Assembly: GCA_037044905.1 (NCBI GenBank)
Contig: JBAOKB010000077.1
Coordinates: forward strand, 124,001 to 188,000
Reading direction: 5' to 3'
DNA: 64,000 bases
DNA from: Hortaea werneckii
Taxonomy: Eukaryota > Ascomycota > Dothideomycetes > Mycosphaerellales > Teratosphaeriaceae
A program made the translations under genes and the position numbers. Positions 1 to 11,664 of the stretch are shown here, one piece after another. The notes below the pieces were generated by a model, which was not told the DNA's origin, made no database searches, and saw only the letters and a list, made by a program, of their open reading frames with translations. Position 1 is the stretch's first letter; the number at the start of each line of letters is the position of its first letter.

Positions 1-551
1 CGGGGTGCCGCGCGCAACGAAAGTATTATCGCTCAACTTGCTCCTCTTTCTTCTCGGTGCTGCCGTCCGCAGGCTGTCTCCATCACTCTGTCGCTGTCGT
101 CGTCGAGGGTTGCGTACGGCGGATCGCAACGTGCGCTCGGCGCCAACCGGCTCTGGCGTCTGCGATGCCGACATTGTCGGACTCAACGCGCGATAGCAGA
201 TGGGAGTGGAAGGGGAGTTAGGCTTCCGGGATGATGGATGTATTTACTTCGCGTCTCTGTGGTTGCAAGCGTGGAGAAGCAGCTTCAAAACACAAAACAG
301 GTTAACTCCGGGTAAAGCCGCCGCCAAGAGGAGGTTAAGGTATGGCAATGAGCAGTATCGGGGAGATGTACACGGTGAAAGTCACTATTGATGAAAGATG
401 AATTGATTCTTCATCCAAGGTCATTTACGCGTAATTCTAGGTATCTAAAGCTCCATAAGCGCATGTTTTATGAACGGTGGTCATCCGTCCACCATGTCCC
501 AGTTGACTATCGGTCATGTCATAAATCCCAAGCAAGCCATCATCTGGTTTC
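1..551. other. Intergenic, no gene recognised
   Basis: This is the left edge of the window and the region downstream of DRE2. Only short open frames of about 60 codons are present, and none has a recognisable domain or convincing splice sites. It may hold the DRE2 3' UTR and part of a neighbouring gene outside the window. Confidence 0.5.
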
Positions 552-1678
552 CTAAAGCTGAACATCGTTGTTGACAAGCCTGACCTCTTCGCCCGGCTTG
601 AATGCTGGAAGCCCAATGTATGGACATCCGTCACATCTGAACGCATCACCAAGCGCGCAGTTGCCACATGAGCCAACCTTCCCTTGGACAGTGAAGTCGA
701 CTTCGGTGAGGTCGTTCGCTGACAACTTTGCCAGATTCTCATCTGCATTAGCCCGCTTGGCCTTGTCTTCAGCGTTCAGTTTCTCAGCAAGTCCACATGT
801 ACAGTCCTTGCATGCGCGGCGCCGCTTCGTGGTTGGCTTGCAAGCCTCAGCTATCGAAAGGGTCAGTCCTCGCATTCCTCCCGCCTGTTTCGTAGTGGAT
901 GAAACTTACGAATTATGATTGGCTTCTGCCTATCCTCCTCTGTGAGCATTGTATCCGGGTCGATCTGCCCCGCTTGCTGCAGCTCCTCATCATCCGGAAT
1001 CTCCATGTCATCGTCGTCATCATTCGTTGTCCCGTCATCAAAGCCCACACCAGCAGGTGCAGGCTGAACCGCCCCATTACCATTCACCCCGTTTGAGATA
1101 TCCTCGCTCTTCCTCTTGACCGAATTGGCAGCCTCCACCTCATTCGCCGGCACCGCCGCCGCGTTAGCCTTCTTCTTCTTGCCGAAGCTCAACGTCACAG
1201 TCTGCGCTCCTGACGTGGTATCAGGTTTCACTAGACCTTCACCCTCGCCCGCTACCAATCCTGCTAAGATCGCTTCAGTCTGCTCTTTGCTCTGAGCGCT
1301 CCCCAGACTCCCGTCCTGACTTCTCAGTCGCCCTCCAACTTTCAGAGCCTGCACTAGCTTCTCCATCACCTGCCGGTCTAGTATCCTCCCGCTCTCTGTT
1401 CTGCTGCCGTCGACGTCAGTGAGGAGCAGCACTACATCGTATGTTGCAGATGGCAGAGCCACTAAGCCCATAGCCAAGCGATCAAGCATCTGGATATCGG
1501 TCGCACTTCTGTCGTAAGCCTCTGCGACTTTGGTCAAGGCATCGGGGTGTGAAGCGACGGAAGGCGGGGCGAGGAGGAGGGTGCGTTGCGCGCCCGTCTT
1601 TGGTGCAGGAGCGGTAGGCATCTCGAAGTCGCTGGTGCCGAAGTCCGGCGTATTATCGATCGTTACTGCGGGCGCCAT
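552..1678 (-). CDS. DRE2: Cytosolic Fe-S cluster assembly protein DRE2 (anamorsin)
   Basis: The model has two exons, 1678-910 and 850-552, separated by a 59-nt intron with a GTAAGT donor and a GATAG acceptor, and encodes 355 aa. Dre2 receives electrons from Tah18 and supplies them to the cytosolic Fe-S assembly machinery. The N-terminal 150 residues fit the methyltransferase-like domain of the family. A linker with an acidic DDDDDMEIPDDEE stretch follows. The C-terminus carries both signature motifs: a four-cysteine motif at about residues 260-275 (C..CKDCTC) and a twin CX2C motif at 318-332 (CGNC-x7-CDGC). These cysteines are diagnostic. I chose the ATG at 1678 because the homologous domain starts there; an in-frame upstream extension to 1831 looks like leader sequence. 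The gene diverges from the phosphatase-like gene at 2248. Confidence 0.95.
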
Positions 1679-2247
1679 GGTTCGGAATGTTGTGTGGTTG
1701 TAAAGGAGAGAAAATGTGCGACGCGATGAGTTGGTAATCTGGTTGAAAGCGCGTGGTTTTCGCCTTACAAATGCAGGGTCATTGCTTGTCACGTCAGTCC
1801 CGATAGCGGCGATTGGCGGGGTTTGCAACACCCTTGCTCGCCTTGGGTGGAAAGTTCGACAGGCGAGGAAGGAAACGCCTCCTCAGTTTTATCTGACATC
1901 TCCGGAACTGTGAGAGGTCGCCCATGCTTTCTGGACGCCATGTATGCCAACACTACTTTACCTCTCATCAGGCTCATTCTGCCTGCATAGAAATCCCATC
2001 GGCTCCACGTCTAATGCCATGCTCATCTCCAACTCATCTTCCCACTTTGCCTAAGCTTCCGTCAGTCGTTCGCCAATGAGCTCAATAAGTTCAGGCACGG
2101 GTGTGGTTGTACCTGCATGACGGTCTAGGATTGTGATATCGTCCGCATAATGAGCGCCTCTCTCGACCTTCTAAACAGCAACGCGACAGACGTTCATAAT
2201 GGGCGATATTTCCGGTACAGGTGTCTTTAATATTGAAATATCTTCTC
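1679..2247. other. Divergent intergenic promoter region
   Basis: About 570 nt separate the start codons of DRE2 (-) and the histidine-phosphatase-like gene (+). It should contain both promoters. I found no specific operator-like repeat or gene in it. Confidence 0.5.
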
Positions 2248-3822
2248 ATGCCCCAGCCTTACGCCTTTGTCTTGCTATCCGCCACATTTATGATCATGCG
2301 CTTCCAGTATGATTCAAGTCCGTTTCTTACGCTCTGGTCTTCTCTCGCGCTCATCTGGGCTCACACGGGATATGGAACCCTATCAGCAGCTGCAGTAACA
2401 GCAGCGAGTACAGTCTGTGTGAACGCCAACACAAGTTCAGTAGATCTTACATGGCATCCTCCCGCCAACAGCAGCATCAACAACTTAACAACAGCCATCA
2501 ACAGCACAGGTATCTATGGCTTCATTTTCAACTCCAGCCAAGGGCCACCTGACACCTACAACTGGTGCAACATGCCTCACGTCAACCCACAAACCTATCC
2601 CCTCATCACCGACCCAAGCTACAAGCTCGAATACGTCGAGGTGATTCACCGCCACCACAAAAGAACTCCCTACTCTTCCAATACCTTCCCACAAGAGTCC
2701 TACCCTTGGTACTGTGACGACGAGGGTCTCTTCTACGGCGGCAAGCCCATAAACCCCCCTGGGAACTCATCAGCAGACACATACTGGAACGTCTATACAT
2801 CGCCCTCGAACCCACTAGCACCCGAGGGCTTCAATGGGAGTTGCCAGTTCCCACAGATCACGCGCGGCGGGCTGGACGATAGTCATCAGCACGGCGTAGA
2901 CCTGAAGGCCGTCTACAGCGGAATGTTGAATTTCCTGCCGAAAGAGTACGATGGCAAGGCTGTCTCGTATCGCGTGACGAACAACCAGATCACGTCGCAA
3001 GTGGCGAGCATGCTGGTAGCGGGCATGTACCCGTCTCAAGGGGGGCAAGAGGTGCCGTTGCGCATCCAGCCGGAGTCGATCGACTCGTTAGAACCTACCT
3101 ATACGTGCGGCTATGCCAGCGATCTCTTCAGCGCGTACGGGTCTGGCTCATCTAATCCGGGCTGGCGAGAGCACTTGGACGCAGCGTCGAGACTGTATCG
3201 ACATCTCGATACAGTCAGCGGCGTTTCGCGGGAGTCAGAGGCCTGGCATATGTCGCTGGATCACTACTTTGATAACCTCTCGGCCAGACTCTGTCATGAT
3301 AAGCCCCTGCCTTGCAACGTGAACGAGACAACGGACTGCGTGACCATGGCGGAAGCTGATGAAGTCTTCCGGCTTGGCGAGTACGAGTACTCCTTCATCT
3401 ACCGTGACTCGCCCGAGTCCTTTCCCGCAAGTGTAAGTAGCTACGGGATCTGGATCGCAGAGCTCGCGCAAAATTTCCGGGACGCGATGAGCGATGCTTC
3501 TTCCGCTCCAAAGAACGCCACCGGAGGCGAGCGCGTACGGTATCGGCACAATGTCGCGCACGACGGCTCTCTATCGCGTCTATTGTCCATCCTGCAGCTC
3601 GAGGAGATGGTATGGCCGGGGATGGGCGCCGAGGTGGTCTTTGAGCTTTACAGCCAAGCCGGTTGCTACTACATTCGCGTGTTATGGGGCGGCCAGGTCA
3701 TGCAAAGTAGCCACCCTTCGTTAGGCCGCATGGACATGGTGCCTGCTGACAGAATGCTAGCGTACTTCGACGGATTAGTAGGTGTAGGTGCTAGCAAGAT
3801 CCCAGACATGTGCCGTCAATGA
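2248..3822 (+). CDS. Secreted or membrane-anchored histidine-phosphatase-superfamily protein
   Basis: Intronless frame of 524 aa starting at the ATG at 2248; the frame extends upstream to 2221 only through a GTG. The N-terminus is hydrophobic (about residues 5-45) and suggests a signal peptide or signal anchor. Many NxS/T sites follow, consistent with a secretory-pathway glycoprotein. A VIHRHHKRTP segment aligns in position with the RHGxRxP motif of histidine acid phosphatases, with His in place of Gly. A C-terminal NVAHDGSLSRLL segment matches the second catalytic HD motif. This layout resembles the eukaryotic acid-phosphatase-like branch that includes 2-phosphoxylose phosphatase, but the substrate cannot be inferred. 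I am confident of the superfamily and uncertain about activity. Confidence 0.85.
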   Translation: MPQPYAFVLLSATFMIMRFQYDSSPFLTLWSSLALIWAHTGYGTLSAAAVTAASTVCVNANTSSVDLTWHPPANSSINNLTTAINSTGIYGFIFNSSQGPPDTYNWCNMPHVNPQTYPLITDPSYKLEYVEVIHRHHKRTPYSSNTFPQESYPWYCDDEGLFYGGKPINPPGNSSADTYWNVYTSPSNPLAPEGFNGSCQFPQITRGGLDDSHQHGVDLKAVYSGMLNFLPKEYDGKAVSYRVTNNQITSQVASMLVAGMYPSQGGQEVPLRIQPESIDSLEPTYTCGYASDLFSAYGSGSSNPGWREHLDAASRLYRHLDTVSGVSRESEAWHMSLDHYFDNLSARLCHDKPLPCNVNETTDCVTMAEADEVFRLGEYEYSFIYRDSPESFPASVSSYGIWIAELAQNFRDAMSDASSAPKNATGGERVRYRHNVAHDGSLSRLLSILQLEEMVWPGMGAEVVFELYSQAGCYYIRVLWGGQVMQSSHPSLGRMDMVPADRMLAYFDGLVGVGASKIPDMCRQ

Positions 3823-4990
3823 GAGAGTACTGTAGGTGTATAGCGAGACATGCGGGCGACGGCCGAGATCGGGTTGTATACCTAGCGAGTATGTGTAGGA
3901 TGACTATAGATCAATTTGCGGGAAACTTAGTGCTGCTGGGGAGGATGATTGACGGAAAGGGAAGTCGACGCATCGCACGGAGCGCCCAAGTAGGAAGAGG
4001 AAATGGCTGGCGTGCGACGCCGCTCCGTACCATCTTTTCCCGACTCCGCTTCTTTTGGGGCCAGACGCGGTTCGATTGATGAGGATGAGCGGGAATTTTG
4101 ATGGGGGTGCTCTTTCATTGTGGACAGCGAGACTACTACTGGGCTCTTGTGATGTGTTTGGAACAGGTTGATACGCGGCTGAAAAGGCCGGTAAATTAAA
4201 TGGCCATTATTGCGGGTGCGTAACGGTCGGTGGCATTGGGCTTCGATGATCGAGGCCGACGGGGATTTCCTTGTGTGCATGAAGGTGCGAGTAATTGAGC
4301 TTGTCATGTCTGGGGGTCTGATCTCAGGACGTCACCATCATCAGTGAGGCTGCGGTATTTCTCGCCCATGTTGTGACCCCCATTATCCGAGTTGTTTTGT
4401 ACCTCACCTCACCTCACCGCTCGCCGCTCGCCGCTCGTGTGTAGAGTTCGAGACGGACAAAGTTGAAGCTCCGCCGGCGCTCAAATCCGCGGCCGTTCTT
4501 AGCGCCCCGCTAGCGCACGCTTATTGGGGCAGCTCGCTAAAGTCCCTGCGGCGCGACTCCCCTATGCTCCCAGGCTCAGGCTCACGCTCAGGCTCACGCT
4601 CAGGCTCACAGCCCCATCCTCCCCCAGCACCGTACTGTCCTGTCCTGTCCACCGCACCCCCGGTCCCACCCTCCACCCATCCCACGGCCACGCTGCCCGT
4701 GACAGCTCACACTGTCGCTGTCGTCCCCATCGACACGCTGAACCACCTCCCATCCCCCTTTATCCTTCCCACCCTCCCGCCCGGCTTGCCGACCGCGGAC
4801 ACGACACGTGCTTCAGGGCACGCAAACTCGGCAGCCTTAGACACGTCCACTCCCATCTCCACACCCACACCCACACCCACACTTCCCCCTTCCAGACCAC
4901 GTCCACCAACCCACCCATCCCGAATCAGCGGCGGTGGCCTTCCAGGCAGCCAGAAACCCGGCAGTAGCGGCGGCGGCGGAGGCAGCGGGC
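3823..4990. other. Intergenic and 5' leader of casein kinase I, with simple repeats
   Basis: No credible gene is seen. CT- and CA-rich simple sequence increases toward the kinase start. It includes a CTCACCTCACCTCAC stretch near 4402, a 12-bp repeat (CAGGCTCACGCT) at 4571-4610 and a hexanucleotide ACACCC repeat around 4859-4882. Open frames here are proline-rich and appear in several overlapping frames, as expected for simple sequence. Confidence 0.6.
4571..4610. repeat. 12-bp tandem repeat upstream of casein kinase I
   Basis: About three copies of CAGGCTCACGCT run in tandem roughly 400 nt upstream of the kinase ATG, probably in its 5' leader or promoter. Confidence 0.7.
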
Positions 4991-6538
4991 ATGGCGTCCA
5001 GCAGTAGCAATGTAGTGGTAAGGCACACCCTCCGAAGCCCTCCCGGCCGTGATGAAGAAGCTGTCTGGCTAACTCGCGCCGTGTGCGTGTATAGGGCGTC
5101 CACTACCGCGTCGGGAAGAAGATAGGAGAAGGGTCGTTCGGCGTTATCTTCGAGGGCACCAATCTCCTCAACAACACGCAGGTTGCAATCAAGTTCGAGC
5201 CGCGAAAGAGCGATGCTCCGCAGCTACGTGATGAGTACCGCACATACAAGATCCTAGTCGGATGCCGTAAGTATCAAAAGACAAACAAACAGGACATGCA
5301 TGTTAAGACCGAGGCTGACAGGTACATCCGTAGCCGGGATTCCCAATGTCTACTACTTTGGCCAGGAAGGACTGCACAACATATTAGTTATCGACCTGTT
5401 GGGGCCAAGTCTCGAGGACCTGTTCGACCACTGTGGGCGGCGCTTCTCCACCAAGACGGTGGTGATGGTCGCCAAGCAGATGCTTAGTAGGGTACAGACG
5501 ATCCACGAGAAGAACCTGATATACCGTGACATCAAGCCGGACAACTTCCTCATTGGTCGGCCAAACACCAAAGCACAGAACGTCATCCACGTCGTCGACT
5601 TTGGCATGGCGAAGCAGTACCGCGATCCGAAGACGAAGCAACACATCCCATACAGAGAGCGGAAAAGCCTGAGCGGCACCGCGCGTTACATGAGTATCAA
5701 CACGCATCTGGGCAGAGAACAGTCGCGACGAGATGATCTGGAGGCGCTTGGACACGTCTTCATGTACTTTCTGCGCGGCGGACTGCCTTGGCAAGGTCTG
5801 AAGGCGGCCACGAACAAGCAAAAATACGAGAAGATCGGCGAGAAGAAGCAGACGACCGCCCTGAAGGATCTATGCGAAGGCTTCCCGGATGAATTCACCA
5901 AGTACCTGTCCTATGTGAGAAACCTCGGATTCGAAGACACGCCGGACTACGACTATCTACGCGACCTCTTCACCAAGGCATTGCAGAATACTGGCGAGGT
6001 TGAGGACGGCGAGTACGACTGGATGAAACTGAACAACGGTAAAGGTTGGGAAGCGCCTCGGCAATCACAGTCACAAGGACACCGAGAACCTGTCAACGCG
6101 TCCGCAGCAGACTTGAAGGGTGCCGCACTTGGAGGTCAACGCGCATCAAGGACTCCCGTACCTCAAGACCGACTGAACGCCGACCTTCCAAAGCCAGGCG
6201 CTGTTCGACAAAGTCAAAGTAACCTTAGATCACAGCCAGGTCAACGGCACCGCAATGGCGATCCTGGTAAGAGAGGCAGCACTGCTGCTGCACTAGACGC
6301 TCCGGATCAGGCATCCACCGCTCCTCAGTTTGCGAACAGTACCCCAAATCTCCCAGGACACAGGCTATCATCACAGGGCATGAATCAGAGTAGACAGCCC
6401 TCGGGTACGCAAACACAACAGAGACAGGCACAGCCACAACCATCGCAGCCCCAGCAACAGCCTCAACAGCAGCAGCCGCCATCAGAGCAGAAAGACGGGT
6501 TCATGCAGAAGATGTTGAAGGTCCTGTGCTGCGGATAG
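4991..6538 (+). CDS. ckiA: Casein kinase I, Yck/CkiA type with C-terminal Cys-Cys
   Basis: Three exons, 4991-5017, 5095-5266 and 5334-6538, encode 467 aa. The introns are 77 and 67 nt. The kinase domain covers about residues 11-285. It has the glycine loop GEGSFG near 20-25, the ATP-binding Lys at about 42, the catalytic YRDIKPDN with Asp at about 132, and the DFG motif. The CK1-typical SINTHLG region replaces the APE motif. The tail is rich in Gln, Pro and Ser and ends in VLCCG. The C-terminal Cys-Cys pair is the palmitoylation site that anchors Yck1/2-type kinases to the plasma membrane, which argues against the Hrr25 class. CkiA-type kinases regulate nutrient-transporter trafficking and morphogenesis in fungi. 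The first exon encodes only nine residues. Confidence 0.95.
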
Positions 6539-7797
6539 AGTCCGAATCACCAGCTGCAATGGCACTCCTCGACAGGTGAGAGAGTGATCACCCTGTGGCC
6601 CATGTGCAGCGCGTAAGCTGGCTTGTGAGCGTCATTTTGCTGAAACCTTCTCGGCATATTTTTTCTTGGCAGGTCGCTGGGACAACTTCCAAGAGTGCTG
6701 GTGCGGATGAGAGAAACCTTTTCCCACTCGTCCACCTTCTGCTGGATCCAGAGGTCGTCGACCCCCTTGTCCATCCTCGCTGCTGCCTCCCCCTCTTCTC
6801 TGCCATAGCAATTCCACCATCAACTCGACATTCTTAATCTATTCTTTTCGACACCCTCGTCCTCACGACCATCACCCGCACTCGGTATATCAAGCGACCC
6901 CAATCACGAACCGGCGCGCAAAACACCTCTCCAGACATTTTCATCCCGCCGGGGGTAAAAGGAGCGATATAGACAGGAAACAGAAGCTCCTTCCCCCTTA
7001 GAAACCTCATTTGGATTTTCTCTTTCCCATCGGTACTATGGGAAGGCGGCGAAAAGAAAAAGGAACATACGACAGGGTTAGGGAGGCGCGTGGTTTGTGT
7101 CGGAAAGGGAAAAGGGAAAAAATTATCTGTTGATTTGGGGAGGCGGGGGGCCATTCGTATTCGAAAAAAGCAGGATATATGAAAAAAAAAAAGAACCCAA
7201 AAAAAGATACACAAATGAGCCAGAGCGCATCTTAATGTCGGGGAGCAGAAACACCGTGAGAAAGAGAAGAGTAAGGAAGGATGTGGGTGTGCGGTGGGGG
7301 TGGGATGGATTCGGTATTGCGCGAGCCTTTCCAAGAAATAAGAAATTCCTTCAACCCACTCTAAAAGACTATGATCCCCAATCTTCACGGCTTTTTCGGG
7401 GGGTTTTGGTCCTTTTTGGGGGGTTCTTTTGTGCATGCTCTGGGGTGTGTGTGGGGTTAGGAGTGTTGGCTTCTGAATAATTTTTTTTTCTTCTATGTTG
7501 TTGTTGTTGTTTTTTTTTTTTTTTTTTCGTTTGTAGCCTGGCGTTCAATAGGCGAAAAGCATCGAATGGCATGGGAAGGTCTGTGGAGGGGTTAGAAAAG
7601 AGGGGATGGAACTCTCCTGTGATTGACTGGGAGAAGGGAAGGGGATCTATCCTGGCCGAAAACAGAGAAGAGTATGAGTGCAGAAAAGAAGGAAGGGAGG
7701 GAAGGGGAAGAGTAGAAAGAGCGAGCATGTTGTTCTTTCTTATTTTCGTTTCTTCGCGTCGGATGGGATGGGATGGTGTTGGAAGGGAGGAAAGGAA

Positions 7798-7844
<47 letters not shown>

Positions 7845-8692
7845 TCGTTTTCTTAAGTTTTATCTCGCTTTTTATAATCGAAGTACCACCGGTTTTTCTT
7901 TTATTAGGAAGTTCTGTCTTGGTTTCTTGTTGTCGTTAGTAGATAGCCAACACCTTTTTTCTGCAGATGTTGGTGTTTTCTCTTTTTCTCACTGTGATTT
8001 GGAAGTGTACATTCCTCGTTAGTTATTCGTTGTCGAAGAAGAGGGTGCGCTTCTGTGGCTTTGGGTGGAGGTAGGAATGAGGAGGTTGGGTTGTTTGTTG
8101 TGGTACTCACCCAGTGTGTCTGCAGTGGGCTCATGACTTCTGACGCTGTTTGCTGGCTTGCTTAGGATGCCCTGATCCCCCAGCAAAAGTGGAAGGGCAC
8201 GAGGCCAAGGATCAAAGGTGATCCGTGTCGATTTGCGCGAGATCTTTCTTTCTTCTTTGAATGGTTCACCAAGCCGCACAGCTGTTTTTCCAAGTTTGAT
8301 TGTGTCTCGTTCATTCCTCCTCCTGCGGTATCAATGAAAAAGACAAGACATCGCTGGAGGAGAGACCTGCATGAAGGGTATGTTAACAAAGCATTCCATT
8401 ACACGTTATACGGGCATCGACGGTGTTCCTAAATAAAACTTTCTAGAACCGCAACGCCGATCAAAGACCTAGAACGCTCGGTGAACGTATCGCTCCCATC
8501 CGCATTAAAACCCACCCCGTCAGAAAAGACAGACTCCCTCTCCGCTTACACAACAAACGCCATCAGGCTGCAAAGAGTGCTAGGAACGCTCGTATCAGAC
8601 ACACACATACACACAAATCTGCGAGAAAGCCAAACCAAGCCAGACCCAGTGTCATTTACCAGGTCAGCCCCGGCGGGTCCCCATCAATATGA
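6539..8692. other. 2.1-kb convergent intergenic region of simple sequence
   Basis: This lies between the stop codons of casein kinase I (+) and the aquaporin gene (-). It contains purine- and pyrimidine-rich strands, an 18-nt T run near 7510-7527, TTG repeats and a 45-nt G run at 7798-7842. Open frames here are arginine- or glycine-rich and unlike known families. No gene is supported. Confidence 0.6.
7798..7842. repeat. 45-nt poly-G homopolymer
   Basis: An uninterrupted run of G on the + strand lies in the convergent interval, preceded by purine-rich AGGGAGGAAAGGAA sequence. It is one of four long G/C runs in the window. The exact length is vulnerable to sequencing error. Confidence 0.85.
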
Positions 8693-10542
8693 TCAAGCCA
8701 TATCCTTATCGCCGTACGTGCTCGCGGCGCGCTTATTCTTCAGGCTCGCCTGCTCGGCGTCGACGTCGTTGTCGTCCTGGCCGGGATTCGCCATCTCGTA
8801 CTCGAGGACTTTGATGAAGCGGTAGAAAGCCACGGCTGCGATGGCGCCGATGCTGTGACGAACGAAGAGACGTTAGTGGAAAAGGTTTTACTTGATAAAT
8901 GGGTAGGTAAGGGAAAGAAGGGAGGGTGCAAGGGGGGAGGGTGCAAGCGGGGAGGGGTGAAGAGGAAGGACAGGGGAAGACTTACGCGGGACCAACCCAG
9001 TAAATCCAATGTTCCTGGTCGAACATGCCCGTCGTGACACACGGACCGAACGACCTAGCGGGATTAAGACTCCCGCCCGTAAAGAAAACCCCGACGAGCT
9101 CAGCGACGAACAGGGCAAGGCCAATACCGACGGGCGCCATATACGTAGCCTTATGCTTCTCCTTGGCGAGCATGAAGACGGTGAAGACCAGCTCGGCGGT
9201 GAGCATAGCCTCGATGAAGACGCCGCGGGCGATGGAGGTATCGCTCGACAGGGTGGTGCGGACGTTGTATTCGGCGGGGAAAAGGACCTGGGTGAGGAAG
9301 GAGGCGAAGATGGCGCCGACTAGCTGGGCGCCGACGAGCAGGAAGCCGCGGATGTAGTCGATGGTGTTGGTCATGACCATGCCGAGGGTGACTGCGGGAT
9401 CTATTCGCAAAAGTAACAAGCGTCAGTGGACTTTTTCTTTTCCGTTGCAAGAGAGCGTTCTCCTGAGCAGGTCAGAGAAGGGAAGGGAAGGAAAAGGGGA
9501 AAAACTCACTAAACAGCCCTCCGCTCACACGGAAGAAAATCCACACATTAACCATAAGCGAGAACCCAAAAGCGACAGAGACATAGAGCGTGACAATAGG
9601 ACTAAACCCAACCTTCTCCGTCGTCGTAGTACTATTCGCACTCTCCTTCGCCCCAACATTCGCCACCACCGTTCCCGCGAAAGCGAAAAACAGGAACATC
9701 GTCGTGCCGACGAACTCGCCCAGGACAGCGACGAAATGGTTGCGTACGGGACCCTTCAGCCAGCCCATGAGCGGCAGCCGGAGGAAGTCGCCCGGGGGCG
9801 GAGGCGAGCCATTGTCGTTGTCGTCCCCCTCGCCGCCTCCGTCGCGGACGATGTAGATGGAGGTCCCGCGTTTCCGGAGCGGGGCAGGCTTCTGCGGCGT
9901 GTCGGGCTCGACGGGATCCGCGGGCTCGATGCTGCTGGCGTACCCGTCGGTGTGGAAGTGGGCGCGCGAGAGGGATTTTCGGGGCTGGTGGCCGTTGCCC
10001 AGCGGCGTGTACCGGGCGCTTTTCATCGAGCCCGCTTCGGTGGTGTCGCGGATCGCGGAGGTCAGACCGGCGCGCTGCATGGGTTTGTGGAAGTAGGAGT
10101 CGTTGCCGCGGTATTGGATGGCGTTGGAGGGGTGGTAGGGATCTTGTGGGTCGGCGGGGGTGGGCGTGCTGCCTCCGGCGTTGTAGACGGTATAGTCGTT
10201 CGACGTCGAGCGGCCGTATGTGCCTGGACCGGGTGGTCTGATGTCCACTGATGTGCGTGGCTGCGGTTCGGCGTCCATGGGCTGCCAGGGCATTACTTGC
10301 TGTTTAGAAGGTGAAGTTGCTTGGCCTCGGTCAGAGAATTCTTCTGAAGGTCGCTCGGCTATGGATGGAACGACAGTATGCGTTGACTGGTATGAGTTAC
10401 GCAATAGTCGTTTGCGATCGCTCTCTTCGGAAGTCCTCGTCGGATGCTGTTCTTCCTGTCCGCGCGGAATAGCCTTCTCTGGAACTTGCGGCAAGCCGCC
10501 ACTGGCAGTAATGCCTGTTGAGTGCAGTTGAGGGCTCATCAT
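8693..10542 (-). CDS. Aquaporin (MIP family) with a long cytoplasmic N-terminus
   Basis: Three exons, 10542-9510, 9400-8986 and 8852-8693, encode about 535 aa. The introns are 109 and 133 nt and both preserve the frame. The channel domain starts at about residue 265. The first NPA box (NPAVTLG, N345) is split by intron 1, and the second is NPARSFGPC at about 457-465. NPARS followed by a YW pair near the last membrane helix is the orthodox water-channel pattern; glycerol channels usually have NPARD. The first 260 residues are hydrophilic and rich in Ser, Pro and basic residues, probably cytoplasmic and regulatory. The short C-terminus is charged. Family membership is clear. Water selectivity is inferred from these residues only. 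Confidence 0.93.
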
Positions 10543-11664
10543 TGCTGGAGGTTCAATTCCAACGCAATGTGATTATTGAAGCGTAACGAAAGTATTTTTG
10601 TAAAGAACGTAGATGGAAAGGATAATACCAAAGGAAAGCAACTGACCAGATCCCTCACGAGGACCTTATACAAACCCTCTGCCATGTACACAGACCCAAA
10701 GCACCGGCGATGCTGTTGCCATGGTGTATCGGTGATAGACGCGCGAGCATGCCCTGGCCCTAACGTGTTCGTCATCCTGGTGAGGATGGTGGTCTTGGAT
10801 ACATCAAAAGACCACCGACAGACGTGGTATTCCCGGTCGAAAAGCAGGGTCGACATCCACGAACCCCCGCACCGACCTGACGAAGGTCTATTGTGATCTC
10901 TGCTCAGTAGACCGAAGATGGAAAAGGCCTCTGGTTGGGCAGTGAGGCTACCGAAGTATGGCGAAGTCGGGCAGGCATGATCCTGCTCTGGCGGGAGCTT
11001 GGATGCTCCTACAACCAGAATGAGGCAGCAGACGTAGAATGATGTCGTTTGCTGCTAGCCGGGAACGTGTATCTAACCAGGTCGTTGCTACAGTAATACG
11101 GTGGGCCGACATCAAGGAGATTCATGTTGGTGGATCGTGCTCGTGAGGCGTGCAAGCCCATCCATGTTTCACGCTCGACAGGTCCGTGCACGGGCCGCGC
11201 CTCGCCTTTTTATCTCATCACTTGAAAAGTCTTTGTGCAGAACGTAGAAGGCCGTTCTTGCGACGGCCGTTTCGAAGAAGACGTCAAGCATATATGACAG
11301 CCGTTGACATACTCGGCTGTGCTCGCGTACCGCGCAAGATCCAGGAGCTCTCCGGCCCGCCGAACTCCGTAATCGCATTGCTACCGTCAGCAGCATGAGA
11401 CGCTGCATGATTGATGGTTGAAAGACCTGCCGAACTCTGACGTAGCAAAAACTTGGAGACCATGAAGTGGATGTCAACTTGCTGACGAAGCTCCACGATC
11501 ATCTCAGCGGAACTTTTGGAATCGATCGAGAATCCGATCAAAATGATTATTCTTCCTAGTTTCACACAAGCATGAGGCTACTGAATATCGGCCTAGAGCG
11601 GTTCTCTCCCTAACCAGCTGTGTTTCCAATCGCCTGGTCCGTTTCACTTTGCATCCTTTAGGTC
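10543..11664. other. Intergenic, no gene recognised
   Basis: About 1.1 kb holds the upstream region of the aquaporin gene and the region downstream of ERG28. Several unrelated 60-105 codon frames occur on both strands, with no domain or plausible splice structure. I see no repeats. Confidence 0.5.

Noticed and set aside
3927..4307. 126-aa minus-strand frame downstream of the phosphatase gene
   Set aside because: Composition is Ser/Arg/Pro-rich without a domain, and there is no splice or start context support.
7678..8022. Glycine-rich plus-strand frame
   Set aside because: It depends on the 45-nt G run, which makes poly-Gly in any frame.
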